64,000 bases of DNA from Nocardioides faecalis (lineage in GTDB: Bacteria; Actinomycetota; Actinomycetes; Propionibacteriales; Nocardioidaceae): positions 372,001-436,000 of the forward strand of contig NZ_CP074406.1 of assembly GCF_018388425.1 (NCBI RefSeq). Direction: 5' to 3'. Below the pieces are notes generated by a model. That model did no database searches and was not told where the DNA came from. It saw only the letters and a list, made by a program, of their open reading frames with translations. The position numbers were made by a program, and so were the translations under genes. Below, in pieces: positions 36,805 through 45,883 of this stretch. Positions within the stretch are counted from its first letter, which is position 1, and the number at the start of each line of letters is the position of its first letter.

Positions 36805-37878
36805 TCAGACGTAGCGCTCGAGGATGGTGGACTCGGCGAGCCGGCTCAGGCCCTCGCGCACGCTGCGGGCGCGCAGCTCGCCGACGCCCTCGACGGCCTG
36901 CAGGTCGTCGATGCCGGCCGACAGCAGCTTCTGCAGGGTGCCGAAGTGGTCCACCAGGCCCTCCACGACGTTGCTGGGCAGGCGCGGGACCTTGGTGAGC
37001 AACCGGTAGCCGCGGGGCGCGACGGCGCCGTCGAGGTGCTCACCCGCGCCGATTCCGAGGACCTTGGCCACGGCCGAGGGGTCCACCAGGTCGGTGGCGG
37101 AGAGCCCTTCGAGCTTCGCGAGCAGCTCGTCGGGCTCCCGGCTGCGGCGGCGCGAGGGCACGTAGTCGCGGATCACCAGCTCGCGCTCGGTGTCCACGCC
37201 GGTGATGAGCTCCTCGAGCTGGAGCGCGAGCAGCCGGCCGTCGGTGCCGAGCTCGAGCACGTAGTCCTCGATCTCGCGGGCGATGCGGGTGACCATCTCC
37301 AGTCGCTGCGCGACCACGGCCACGTCGCGGACGGTGACCAGGTCCTCGATCTCCAGCGCCGAGAGGGTGCTGGAGACCTCGTCGAGGCGCAGCTTGTAGC
37401 GCTCCAGGGTGGCCAGGGCCTGGTTGGCGCGGGACAGGATCTGCCCGGAGTCCTCGAGCACGTGGCGGGTGTGGCCGACGTAGGCGGCGATGATCTGCAT
37501 CGACTGCGACACCGAGATCACCGGGAATCCGGTCTGCTTGGCGACCCGCTCGGCGGTGCGGTGCCGGGTGCCGGTCTCCTCGGAGGGGATCGAGTGGTCG
37601 GGCATCAGGTGCACCGCGGCCCGGATGATCCGGGTGACGCCGTTGTCCACGATGATCGCGCCGTCCATCTTCGCCAGCTCGCGCAGGCCGGTGGCGGTGA
37701 AGGGCACGTCCAGCTCGAACCCGCCGGTGCACAGGGTCTCGACCAGCTTGTCCTGCCCGAGCACGATCAGGGCGCCGGTGCGTCCGCGCAGGATCCGCTC
37801 CAGGCCGTCGCGCAGCGGGGTGCCGGGAGCGATCCGGGCGAGCACCTCGCGCAGCCGCGGGTCGGCAGACGTGATCAT
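36805..37878 (-). CDS. disA: DNA integrity scanning diadenylate cyclase (DisA)
   Basis: 357 residues, the usual length. It makes c-di-AMP from two ATP and scans DNA for branched structures. Diadenylate cyclase motifs are DGA at 72-74 and RHRTAER at 105-111. The middle helical region and the C-terminal helix-hairpin-helix domain ([17 protein letters not shown]) follow. ATG 37878 is preferred over the longer frame. It lies downstream of radA on the same strand, an arrangement conserved in mycobacteria. Confidence 0.97.
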   Translation of the reverse strand: MITSADPRLREVLARIAPGTPLRDGLERILRGRTGALIVLGQDKLVETLCTGGFELDVPFTATGLRELAKMDGAIIVDNGVTRIIRAAVHLMPDHSIPSEETGTRHRTAERVAKQTGFPVISVSQSMQIIAAYVGHTRHVLEDSGQILSRANQALATLERYKLRLDEVSSTLSALEIEDLVTVRDVAVVAQRLEMVTRIAREIEDYVLELGTDGRLLALQLEELITGVDTERELVIRDYVPSRRRSREPDELLAKLEGLSATDLVDPSAVAKVLGIGAGEHLDGAVAPRGYRLLTKVPRLPSNVVEGLVDHFGTLQKLLSAGIDDLQAVEGVGELRARSVREGLSRLAESTILERYV

Positions 37879-37930
37879 GCGGTCTTCCTCCCGGGATCCG
37901 GCGTGCAGGGCGCTGTGGGGTCCGGCGCGT

Positions 37931-37959
37931 GGCGCGGATGCTCGTACCTTATCCGCGCC
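37931..37959. promoter_or_regulatory. 9-bp inverted repeat over the probable disA -10
   Basis: GGCGCGGAT (37931-37939) and ATCCGCGCC (37951-37959) are exact reverse complements with an 11-base spacer. On the minus strand TAAGGT (37946-37951), a possible disA -10, falls in the spacer and the edge of one arm. It could be an operator, or a hairpin between radA and disA. Confidence 0.5.
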
Positions 37960-38032
37960 GCCCCGGCGCCTGCGTCCGATATCCGCCCGGAGGCTGTTCG
38001 GCGTCGTTCGGGAGGCGGCCCGTGCGGCCCGG

Positions 38033-39478
38033 TCAGGGCCGGTCCACGCCGTCGACCACCTCGAGCGCGTGCTTGGTGCGCCGGTCCAGGTGCAGCAGGC
38101 GCAGCGCGGTGGCGACGTCGGGGGACTCCACCACCCGCATGCCCTCGACCATCCGGTCGGTGTGGGTCCGGCGCACCCCCTGGGCGGTGCCCGGGTCGGC
38201 GGGCACCACGGCCATCGCAAAGCCCAGCCGCGCCGCCTCGGCGAGACGCTGCGGCAGGTCGCGCACCCGGCGCAGCTCGCCGGACAGCCCGATCTCGCCC
38301 ATCGCCACCACGCCGGCCGGCGGCGCGCTGACGAAGGTGGCCGAGGCGAGCGCGACCGCCACCGCCAGGTCGCTGCCCGGGTCGGTGAGCCGGGCGCCGC
38401 CGACGGTGGAGGCGAACACGTCGTGGGCGTGCAGTCGCACCCCGCAGTGCTGCTGCAGCACGGCGAGGATCATCGCCAGCCGGTTGCCGTCGATCCCGGA
38501 CGTCGTACGGCGGGGGCGCTCGTTGGGGGAGAGGGTGACCAGGGACTGCACCTCGGCCAGCAGCGGCCGGCGGCCCTCCATGGTCACCGCCACGCACGTG
38601 CCCGGCACCCGGCCGTGGTGGCGCTCGGTGAAGATCCCGGTGGGGTCCTCCACCGCGGTGATCCCGGTGGGACCCAGGTCGAAGCAGCCGACCTCGTCGA
38701 CCGGGCCGAACCGGTTCTTCACCGCACGCAGCATCCGGAACCGGGAGTCGCGGTCGCCCTCGAAGTGCAGCACCACGTCGACGAGGTGCTCCAGGACGCG
38801 AGGGCCGGCGATGCCGCCGTCCTTGGTGACGTGGCCGACCAGCACGACGGTGATGTCACGGCTCTTGGCCACCCGGACCAGCGCCTGGGCGACCTCCTTG
38901 ACCTGGGTGACCCCGCCCGGGACCCCGTCCACGCCGGAGGCGCTGATGGTCTGCACGGAGTCCAGGACGACCATCGTGGGCCGCACCTGCTCGATGTGGG
39001 ACAGCACCGCACCGAGGTCCGTCTCGGCGGCGAGGTAGAGCTCGTCGTGCACCGCCGAGGTGCGGTCGGCGCGCAGCCGGACCTGGGCGGCGGACTCCTC
39101 GCCGGTGACGTAGAGGGTGCGCTGGCGGCGCTGCGCCGTGCGGGCGGCGACCTCCAGCAGCAGGGTGGACTTGCCGACGCCGGGCTCACCGGCCAGCAGC
39201 ACGGCGGCGCCGGGCACCAGCCCGCCGCCGAGCACCCGGTCGAGCTCGGGCACCCCGGAGCGGTGGTGCACGGCGGCGTCCGCGCTGACCTGCCCGATCG
39301 GGACGGCGGGCGAGGTCACCGGGGCGGCGGAGGTGCGGGAGGTGGGCCCGGCCGCGGCGCTCGTGGCCTCCGCCACCGAGCCCCATGCCTGGCACTCACC
39401 GCAGCGCCCCACCCATTTCGCCGTCTCCCAGCCGCACTCAGCGCAGCGGTAAGTCGAACGTGTTTTCGAACCGGCCAT
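38033..39478 (-). CDS. radA: DNA repair protein RadA
   Basis: 481 residues. RadA helps recombination by extending strand exchange at D-loops. An N-terminal C4 zinc finger ([18 protein letters not shown]), a RecA-like core with Walker [10 protein letters not shown] (about residue 94), the RadA-specific KNRFG motif, and a C-terminal Lon-protease-like domain ([14 protein letters not shown]). ATG 39478 begins just before the zinc finger. It lies upstream of disA. Confidence 0.96.
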   Translation of the reverse strand: MAGSKTRSTYRCAECGWETAKWVGRCGECQAWGSVAEATSAAAGPTSRTSAAPVTSPAVPIGQVSADAAVHHRSGVPELDRVLGGGLVPGAAVLLAGEPGVGKSTLLLEVAARTAQRRQRTLYVTGEESAAQVRLRADRTSAVHDELYLAAETDLGAVLSHIEQVRPTMVVLDSVQTISASGVDGVPGGVTQVKEVAQALVRVAKSRDITVVLVGHVTKDGGIAGPRVLEHLVDVVLHFEGDRDSRFRMLRAVKNRFGPVDEVGCFDLGPTGITAVEDPTGIFTERHHGRVPGTCVAVTMEGRRPLLAEVQSLVTLSPNERPRRTTSGIDGNRLAMILAVLQQHCGVRLHAHDVFASTVGGARLTDPGSDLAVAVALASATFVSAPPAGVVAMGEIGLSGELRRVRDLPQRLAEAARLGFAMAVVPADPGTAQGVRRTHTDRMVEGMRVVESPDVATALRLLHLDRRTKHALEVVDGVDRP

Positions 39479-39558
39479 GGCGCAGACGTTAGGGCACGGG
39501 GCCGACGGAACCTGCGCCGACACCCGGGACGAGGGCGGGTGCGTGGGAGGATCGCGGC

Positions 39559-40641
39559 GTGGAGACTCCTCGGACGCCGGCCACCCTCGCCGACGTCGCC
39601 GAGCGCGCGGGGGTGTCGCGGCAGACCGTGTCGAACGCGATCAACAACCCCGACCTGCTCCGGCCGGACACGCTGAGCCGGGTGCGGGCGGTGATCGCCG
39701 AGCTCGGCTACACCCCCAACCAGGCCGCCCGCCAGCTGCGCACCCGCTCCTCGCGGCTGATCGGGCTGCGACTGGGCCCGGCGCAGGAGTTCACCGCGAA
39801 CATGGCTATGGACCGCTTCGTGCGCAGCCTCGTCGAGGCCGCCGGCCAGGTCGGCCACCAGGTGCTGCTCTTCTCCGGCGGCCCGGTCGCCGAGGGCGAG
39901 CGGCCCGACCCGCTCGCCGGGTACGACGACCTCGTCCGCTCCACCGCGGTGGACGCGTTCGTGGTCACCGACACCTACCTCGGCAACCCGCAGACGATCG
40001 GGCTGACCCGCCGCGGCGCACCCTTCGTCGCCTTCGGCCGCCCCTGGGACGACCCGCACGCCGCCCACCCCTGGGTCGATGTCGACGGCGCGGCCGGGGT
40101 GCGGGCCGCCACCGAGCACGTGCACCGGCGCGGACACCGGCGGATCGCGTGGATCGGGTGGCCGCCCGGCTCGCCGATCGGGGATGACCGCCGCGCCGGC
40201 TGGCACCGCGCGATGTCCGAGCACGGGTTGTCCACCGCCGGGCTGGAGGCGGCCGTCGAGGACACCGTGGACGCCGGCCGCAGTGCAGCGGCGGCCCTGC
40301 TCGACGACACCGGTGGCGGGAGCGGTGGCGGGAGCGGTGGCGGGAGCGGGGAGGGCGCCCCCACCGCCTTCGTCTGCGCCTCGGACACGCTGGCGGTCGG
40401 GGTGCTGGCCGAGCTCGACGCCCGCGGGCTGGCCGTCGGCGGGAGCGCCGCCGACGGGATGGGGGTCGTCGGGTTCGACGACTCCCAGGTCGCACAGGTG
40501 CTGGGGCTGACCTCGGTGCGCCAGCCGCTGGAGCAGGTCGCCGTCGCGCTCGTCGAGGCGCTCACGGCGCTGCTGGGCTCCACGACCGTCGAGCCGAGCG
40601 GGGTGCTGCTGACGCCGACGCTCGCGGTGCGTCGTACCTGA
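39559..40641 (+). CDS. LacI-family transcriptional regulator
   Basis: 360 residues from GTG 39559, with GGGAGG upstream. The N-terminal helix-turn-helix (TLADVAERAGVSRQTVSNAI) and hinge (LRTRSSRLIGLRL) are typical. A periplasmic-binding-like sensor domain follows. A Gly-Ser linker of three GGGS units (about residues 253-264) interrupts the sensor domain, an unusual place. No sugar uptake or catabolism genes are adjacent, so the ligand is unknown. It may control its own promoter or the downstream genes. Confidence 0.9.
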   Translation: METPRTPATLADVAERAGVSRQTVSNAINNPDLLRPDTLSRVRAVIAELGYTPNQAARQLRTRSSRLIGLRLGPAQEFTANMAMDRFVRSLVEAAGQVGHQVLLFSGGPVAEGERPDPLAGYDDLVRSTAVDAFVVTDTYLGNPQTIGLTRRGAPFVAFGRPWDDPHAAHPWVDVDGAAGVRAATEHVHRRGHRRIAWIGWPPGSPIGDDRRAGWHRAMSEHGLSTAGLEAAVEDTVDAGRSAAAALLDDTGGGSGGGSGGGSGEGAPTAFVCASDTLAVGVLAELDARGLAVGGSAADGMGVVGFDDSQVAQVLGLTSVRQPLEQVAVALVEALTALLGSTTVEPSGVLLTPTLAVRRT

Positions 40642-40686
40642 GGGTGGCGGGCCGGAGGGTGCCGGGCCCGGGACCGACGGGGCTGC

Positions 40687-41511
40687 TCAGCCCAGGATGA
40701 GCCCGGAGCCGCCGGCGGGGCTCCGCGCCCCAAGCGGATTTGTCGAGAATCCGCCGAGATCCGACAAATCCGCTTGGGAGGCGGAACGCCGTACGCCGTC
40801 TGGCCGGGTGCGGCTCCACAGGCAGACCGCGTAGTCGACCTCCAGCCCGGTGTGGTGGGACAGCGCCTCCTCGGCGACCGCGGGAGGCAGCTCGATCCGG
40901 ACGACTGCCTCGAGGTCGGCGCGGCGCTCGAAGCGCCAGCCCATGTCGACGCGGTCCAGCGTCCAGCCGCGGGAGGACCAGAAGCGCTCGGTCTGTGCGG
41001 GCGGGTCGAGGTGGGCGAAGCCGCGCCGGAACCAGGCGCCGAAGGTGGACCGGGAGGGGTCGTTGTCGATGATCAGGGCCGTGCCGCCGGGGCGCAGCAC
41101 CCGGTCGATCTCGGCGAGGCCGGGCTCGCAGCCGCGGCCGAAGAAGTAGGCCCAGCGGGCGTGGACGACGTCCACGCTGGCATCGGGCAGCGGCACGTCC
41201 TGGGCGGTGCCGGCCAGCACCTCGGCGCCGGACACCCCGCGGGCGCGCAGCCGGCGTCGGGCCAGCCCGACCAGGCCGGGGTGCGGCTCGACGCCGATCA
41301 CCCGGGCCGCGGTAGCGGCGAAGCGGGGCAGGTGGAAGCCGGTGCCGCAGCCGAGGTCGAGGACGGTGCGCCCCGTCCAGTCCGCCCGCCGCTCCATCGC
41401 CGCCCACAGGCGGCCGTCGGGGTCGGCGGCGTTGTTCTCGATCTCGTACGTCGCGGTGTGCCGCCAGATGTTGGGGCTCTCCACCGCACCCGGCAGCGGC
41501 CGGGCGCTCAC
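40687..41511 (-). CDS. Class I SAM-dependent methyltransferase
   Basis: 274 residues from GTG 41511. VLDLGCGTGFHLPRFA is the SAM loop, with IGVEPHPGL, DASVDVVHARWAYFFG and VLRPGGTALIIDND following. The catalytic fold ends around DYAVCLWSRT. The last ~40 residues are encoded across the 17-bp inverted repeat at 40729-40778 and look like an added tail. It lies 8 bases after the VOC gene on the same strand, so the two probably form an operon. Substrate unknown. Confidence 0.82.
   Translation of the reverse strand: MSARPLPGAVESPNIWRHTATYEIENNAADPDGRLWAAMERRADWTGRTVLDLGCGTGFHLPRFAATAARVIGVEPHPGLVGLARRRLRARGVSGAEVLAGTAQDVPLPDASVDVVHARWAYFFGRGCEPGLAEIDRVLRPGGTALIIDNDPSRSTFGAWFRRGFAHLDPPAQTERFWSSRGWTLDRVDMGWRFERRADLEAVVRIELPPAVAEEALSHHTGLEVDYAVCLWSRTRPDGVRRSASQADLSDLGGFSTNPLGARSPAGGSGLILG
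40729..40778. repeat. 17-bp perfect inverted repeat (palindromic element)
   Basis: CCCAAGCGGATTTGTCG (40729-40745) and CGACAAATCCGCTTGGG (40762-40778) are exact reverse complements with a 16-base spacer. The element is more AT-rich than its flanks and lies inside the 3' end of the methyltransferase gene. It may be a dispersed palindromic repeat, a terminator or a protein-binding site. Confidence 0.85.
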
Positions 41512-41519
41512 GTGCGTGC

Positions 41520-42167
41520 TCAGATCCGGACGGTGCCGTTCGGCGTGAGGACCTGTGCGGCGAGGATGCCCGGGGTGCCGTGCGGGGCCACCCAGTCGAC
41601 CTTCACGTCCTCCAGAGGCGCTTCGACGCTCTCGCCGAGCCACTCGCTGACCCGCTGCGGGTCGCCGGCGATCTCGATGCCGGCCAGGGAGACCGAGCCG
41701 TCGGCGCCGGAGGAGGGGTGCAGGTCCGCCGAGGTCTCCCACTCGAGGAAGAACGGCAGCTGCGGGTCGGCGATCAGGCCGTTGATGCCGATCTGCTTCC
41801 AGCGCAGCGCGGTGCCGTCGGGGCGGTGCCGCGAACCGGGGGCGGCCTTGCGGCCCAGCCGCTCCTCGACCACGGAGATGTCGGGCACGGCCACGGCCCA
41901 GCCGAGCCAGCCGCCGCCGAGGGCGGAGCGGGCCCGGACGGCCTGCCCGAACGGCGCCTTGTCGGAGGCGGGGTGGTCGAGGACCTCGACGATCTCGAGG
42001 TAGGTCCCGTCGGCGAGCGGCAGGATCATGTTGCGGGTGCCGAAGCGCGGGTGCACTCCGCCGTCGGTGAACTCCTGGCCCAGGGCGGCGCCGAGGCGCG
42101 CTGCGGTGCCCTCGAGTCCGTCGGGACCGGCTGCGTAGGAGAGGTGGTCGAGGCGCATGTCAGACAT
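41520..42167 (-). CDS. VOC-superfamily (glyoxalase-like) protein
   Basis: 215 residues from ATG 42167; 42158 and 42176 are alternatives. It begins RLDHLSYAAGPDGLE and contains FGTRNMILPLADGTYLEIVE and a second repeat ending FFLEWET. This is the layout of Glyoxalase_3-like VOC proteins. VOC proteins include lyases, dioxygenases and antibiotic-binding proteins; nothing here decides which. It is upstream of the methyltransferase on the same strand. Confidence 0.83.
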   Translation of the reverse strand: MSDMRLDHLSYAAGPDGLEGTAARLGAALGQEFTDGGVHPRFGTRNMILPLADGTYLEIVEVLDHPASDKAPFGQAVRARSALGGGWLGWAVAVPDISVVEERLGRKAAPGSRHRPDGTALRWKQIGINGLIADPQLPFFLEWETSADLHPSSGADGSVSLAGIEIAGDPQRVSEWLGESVEAPLEDVKVDWVAPHGTPGILAAQVLTPNGTVRI

Positions 42168-42239
42168 TCTGAGCATGCGCTGAGAAACGGGGTCCGGCGG
42201 GGTCGTGGTCTCTTGACGTCGAGAGTTGGAGCGGCGGGG

Positions 42240-43064
42240 TCAGTGCGGGTCGGCGGGGTGCAGCGCGAGCGCCGAGCGGGAGCGCAGGTGCGCCTCGCAG
42301 TGCACCGCCAGGGCGTCGTACGCCGCGCGGCCGATCAGCGCGACCAGCTCCGGCTCGTTGGTGACGTAGAGCGGCTCCATCGCGACGTGCGCCTCGGTGT
42401 TCCCCGAGCAGTACCAGTCCAGGTCGTGCCCGCCGGGCCCCCAGCCGCGGCGGTCGTACTCGGTGATGGTGACCTCGGTGTAGCTGGTGCCGTCCATCCG
42501 CTCCACGTCGCGGAAGGTGCGCCGGATCGGCAGCTGCCAGCACACGTCGGGCTTGGTCTCCAGTGGGTTGCGACCCAGCGCCAGCGCCAGCGAGTGCAGC
42601 GCGCACCCCGCGCCGCCCGCGCCACCGTCCGTGCCACCGTCCGTGCCACCGTCCGTGCCACCGTCCGAGCCGCCCGCGGGGGCGAAGTCCTCACGGTTGG
42701 CGAACACGCACGCCTGCTGGCCGGCGACGATGTGCGTGCGCGTCTTGCGCTCGCCGTCGTCGTCCTTGCCCACCCAGTCCTTGCGGCGCACCGGGCGACC
42801 GGGGTGGAACTGCCAGAGTTCGGGGGTGAGCTGGTCGACGAACGTGGCCACCCGCTCCTCGTCGTCACGGTCGGCGAAGTGCGCCCCCAGCGTGCAGCAG
42901 CCGACGTCGGGGGCGTCGGCGTAGATGCCGGCACAGCCGCCGCCGAAGATGCAGGTGTACGACGACGTCAGCCACGTCAGGTCGCAGCGCAACACCTCGG
43001 TCTCGTCGGCGGGATTGGTGAACTCCACCCAGGCGCGGGGGAAGTCGAGCGGGACCTCGGGCAC
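42240..43064 (-). CDS. Conserved Cys-rich actinobacterial protein (Rv0495c-like)
   Basis: 274 residues. Rich in Cys: [37 protein letters not shown] and DVCWQLP. This suggests a metal or Fe-S site, though no site is proven. The gene is divergent from ppx, the same arrangement as Rv0495c-Rv0496 in M. tuberculosis as I remember it. A Gly/Asp/Thr linker of four DGGT-like units (42608-42672) precedes GCALHS. Function unknown. Confidence 0.8.
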   Translation of the reverse strand: MPEVPLDFPRAWVEFTNPADETEVLRCDLTWLTSSYTCIFGGGCAGIYADAPDVGCCTLGAHFADRDDEERVATFVDQLTPELWQFHPGRPVRRKDWVGKDDDGERKTRTHIVAGQQACVFANREDFAPAGGSDGGTDGGTDGGTDGGAGGAGCALHSLALALGRNPLETKPDVCWQLPIRRTFRDVERMDGTSYTEVTITEYDRRGWGPGGHDLDWYCSGNTEAHVAMEPLYVTNEPELVALIGRAAYDALAVHCEAHLRSRSALALHPADPH

Positions 43065-43110
43065 CGCCTCAATGTAGGCCAGGAACCCCGGGGTCGCCTG
43101 GACCGGCTAG

Positions 43111-43116
43111 TACCGT
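43111..43116 (+). promoter_or_regulatory. -10 hexamer TACCGT, leaderless start of ppx
   Basis: TACCGT ends 6 bases before ATG 43123 in the 58-base gap divergent from the Cys-rich gene. Confidence 0.5.
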
Positions 43117-43122
43117 GGACGC

Positions 43123-44061
43123 ATGCGCTTGGGCGTGCTCGACATCGGCTCCAACACCGGCCACCTGCTGGTCGTCGACGCTCACGGCGGCTCCGCCCCG
43201 ATGCCGGCCTACTCCTACAAGGAGCCGCTGCGGCTGGCCGAGCACCTGGACGAGGCGGGCGACGTCTCCGCCACCGGCATCGACGCGCTGACCACCTTCA
43301 CCGGGCACGCCCTCGCGGTCGCCGAGGAGAAGGGCTGCGAGGAGCTGCTGGGTTTCGCCACCTCCGCGGTGCGCGACGCCGGGAACTCCGAGCAGGTGCT
43401 GGACCACGTCGCCGAGCGCACCGGCGTGCGGATCGCGGTGCTGCCCGGCGAGGACGAGGCCCGGCTCACGTTCCTGGCGGTACGACGCTGGTTCGGCTGG
43501 TCCGCGGGTCGGCTCGCCGTCTTCGACATCGGCGGCGGCTCGCTGGAGATCGCCGCCGGCACCGACGAGCGGCCCGACGTCGCCTGGTCGTTGCCGCTCG
43601 GCGCGGCCCGGCTGGCGCGCAGCGAGTTCGTCGCACGCCCCGACGAGGAGCACCTGCGCGCCGTACGTCGCCGGATCCGCACGGAGATCGCGCGCGACGC
43701 CGGCCACCTGCTGCGTGTCGGCACCACCCATCGCGCCGCGGCCACGTCCAAGACGTTCCGCTCCCTGGCTCGGATCTGCGGTGCCGCCTCCTCGGACGAG
43801 GGGCCGTTGGTGGCCCGGATGCTCCCGCTGACGGAGCTGCGCGGCTGGATCCCCAAGCTCGTCGAGATGACGCCCGAGGAGGTCGCCGGGCTGCCCGGGG
43901 TCTCGCCGAGCCGCAGCCACCAGATCCTGCCCGGTGCGCTCGTCGCCGAGGCGTGCATGGACATCTTCGACCTCGCCGAGCTCGAGATCTGCCCGTGGGC
44001 GCTGCGCGAGGGCGTGATCCTGGAGCGGATCGACAAGCTCAGCGTCACCGAAGGGGCGTGA
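43123..44061 (+). CDS. Ppx/GppA-family phosphatase
   Basis: 312 residues, the short actinobacterial form. Phosphate-binding loops LDIGSNTGHLLVVD (about 5-18) and FDIGGGSLEIAAG (about 129-141). The family includes exopolyphosphatases and (p)ppGpp phosphatases. The short single-module form and the context match M. tuberculosis ppx1, an exopolyphosphatase. It is followed by the isomerase gene with overlap or close spacing. Confidence 0.93.
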   Translation: MRLGVLDIGSNTGHLLVVDAHGGSAPMPAYSYKEPLRLAEHLDEAGDVSATGIDALTTFTGHALAVAEEKGCEELLGFATSAVRDAGNSEQVLDHVAERTGVRIAVLPGEDEARLTFLAVRRWFGWSAGRLAVFDIGGGSLEIAAGTDERPDVAWSLPLGAARLARSEFVARPDEEHLRAVRRRIRTEIARDAGHLLRVGTTHRAAATSKTFRSLARICGAASSDEGPLVARMLPLTELRGWIPKLVEMTPEEVAGLPGVSPSRSHQILPGALVAEACMDIFDLAELEICPWALREGVILERIDKLSVTEGA

Positions 44062-44066
44062 GGGCC

Positions 44067-44924
44067 GTGTCCCGGCCCGCGACCGGCCCCGACGACGGAG
44101 CCCGCCCCCGGATCGGGCTGTCCACCAGCTCGGTCTACCCCGAGTCCACGGCGCACGCCTTCGGCTACGCCGCCGCGCTCGGCTACGAGGCGGTCGAGGT
44201 GATGGTCGGCATCGACTCGCTGTCCCAGCAGTCAGGTGCGGTGCGTCAGCTCGCGGACTACCACGGGCTGCCGGTCAGTGCGGTGCACGCGCCCTGCCTG
44301 CTGTTCACCCAGGCGGTGTGGGGCGTCGAGCCCTGGGGCAAGCTCGAGCGGTCCGCGGCCATGGCGCAGGAGGTCGGGGCCGCGGTGGTCGTCGTGCACC
44401 CGCCGTTCCGCTGGCAGCGCGAGTACGCCCGAGACTTCGTCAACGGCATCGCCGCGCTGGAGGAGTCGACCGGCATCGCCTTCGCGGTGGAGAACATGTA
44501 TCCCTGGCGCGCCTCGCGGCGCCGGTTGGCGATGTACCTGCCCGGCTGGGACCCCTCGGGGGAGTCCTACGCCAACACCACCATCGACCTCTCCCACGCC
44601 GCGATCGCGCACGACGACCCGGTCGCCATGGCGCAGCGGCTGGGTCCCCGGCTGCGCCACGTGCACCTCACCGACGGCACCGGCTCCGGCCGGGACGAGC
44701 ACCTCGTGCCCGGGCGCGGCACCACCGGCGCGAGGGAGTTCCTGGAGCACCTGGCCGCGACCGGGTTCGGCGGCGAGGTGGTGCTGGAGATCAACACCCG
44801 CCGCTGCTCCACCCGCGAGGAGCGCGAGGCGGACCTGGCCGAGTCCCTGGCGTTCGCCCGCGAGCACCTCGCCCGCTCGGTGCACGACCCCGCGGGCGCG
44901 GCACGGTCGGACCCGTCCGCCTGA
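44067..44924 (+). CDS. Sugar phosphate isomerase/epimerase-family protein
   Basis: About 285 residues. TIM-barrel of the xylose-isomerase-like group: IGLSTSSVYPESTAHAFGYA, VVVVHPPFRWQ, VENMYPWR, TTIDLSHAA, HVHLTDG and VVLEINTR, which provide the metal-site Glu, Asp and His. GTG 44067 has AAGGGG 10 bases upstream; GTG 44058, overlapping the ppx stop, is the alternative. Substrate unknown. The ppx-isomerase-proC order is conserved with mycobacteria. Confidence 0.85.
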   Translation: MSRPATGPDDGARPRIGLSTSSVYPESTAHAFGYAAALGYEAVEVMVGIDSLSQQSGAVRQLADYHGLPVSAVHAPCLLFTQAVWGVEPWGKLERSAAMAQEVGAAVVVVHPPFRWQREYARDFVNGIAALEESTGIAFAVENMYPWRASRRRLAMYLPGWDPSGESYANTTIDLSHAAIAHDDPVAMAQRLGPRLRHVHLTDGTGSGRDEHLVPGRGTTGAREFLEHLAATGFGGEVVLEINTRRCSTREEREADLAESLAFAREHLARSVHDPAGAARSDPSA

Positions 44925-45051
44925 CCCGCCTGCCCCGGCCGCCTGCCCGAACGGTCGACTGAGTCGCGCGGGGGTGGCGACTGGCGGAGCGACCGGGGAA
45001 CCTGAGACTGTTCTTGGTGTCCTTGACCTCCAGGAAGTGAGCGCGCAGACG

Positions 45052-45858
45052 ATGAACGAGACCCGGCGGACTGCAGTGATCGGTGCCGGCGTGATGGGGG
45101 AGACCCTGCTGTCCGGCCTGATCCGTTCCGGACGAGCGGCCGACGACCTGGTCGTGGTCGAGAAGCGGCCCGAGCGGGCCGTCGAGCTCGCCGAGCGGTA
45201 CGGCGTCACGGTCTTCGACGACCTGGCCGCGGCCGCGGCCGCCGACACCCTGCTGCTGGTGGTCAAGCCGCAGGACGTGCCGGCGGTGCTGGGCGAGCTC
45301 GGCCCGGCGCTGCGCCCCGGCCAGCTGGTCGTGTCGCTGGCCGCCGGCCTCACCACCGCGCGGCTGGAGTCCCTGCTCCCCGCCGGGGTCGCCGTGGTCC
45401 GGGTGATGCCGAACACGCCCGCCCTGGTGGGCAAAGGGGTCGCCGCCCTCTCCGCCGGCAGCGCCTGCGAGGAGTCCCACCTCGCCGAGGCCGAGGCCCT
45501 GCTCGCCGCGGTCGGCGCGGTCGTCCGTGTCCCGGAGAGCCAGCAGGACGCGGTCACCGCCGTCTCCGGCTCCGGTCCTGCCTACGTCTTCCTCGTCGCC
45601 GAGGCGATGATCGAGGCCGGCGTGCATCTCGGCCTGCCCCGCCCCACCGCGCGCGAGCTGGCGGTGCAGACCCTGGTCGGCGCGGCCGAGATGCTGAGCG
45701 AGACCGGCGAGCACCCGGCCGTCCTGCGCGAGCAGGTCACCTCGCCCGCCGGCACCACCGCCGCCGCCGTGCGCAAGCTGGAGGACCACGGCGTGCGCGC
45801 CGCGTTCCTGGCCGCCATGGAGGCCTGCCGCGACCGTTCGGTCGAGCTCGGCGGCTAG
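45052..45858 (+). CDS. proC: Pyrroline-5-carboxylate reductase (ProC)
   Basis: 268 residues. Last step of proline synthesis. NAD(P) loop VIGAGVMGETLLSGLI near the start, VKPQDV, RVMPNTPALVGKG, and the signature SGSGPAYVFLVAEAM with TSPAGTT. It begins 127 bases after the isomerase gene. The HAD gene converges from the right. Confidence 0.96.
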   Translation: MNETRRTAVIGAGVMGETLLSGLIRSGRAADDLVVVEKRPERAVELAERYGVTVFDDLAAAAAADTLLLVVKPQDVPAVLGELGPALRPGQLVVSLAAGLTTARLESLLPAGVAVVRVMPNTPALVGKGVAALSAGSACEESHLAEAEALLAAVGAVVRVPESQQDAVTAVSGSGPAYVFLVAEAMIEAGVHLGLPRPTARELAVQTLVGAAEMLSETGEHPAVLREQVTSPAGTTAAAVRKLEDHGVRAAFLAAMEACRDRSVELGG

Positions 45859-45883
45859 ACCGAGCCCGCGGTTCGGTGGTCGG

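Noticed and set aside
42608-42672. CRISPR-like short repeats
   Set aside because: The 12-base units are in frame, without spacers, and encode a Gly/Asp/Thr linker. No cas genes are present.
45859-45883. Hairpin between proC and the HAD gene
   Set aside because: Only six base pairs (GACCGA/TCGGTC) with a long loop and no T-run; too weak to call a terminator.
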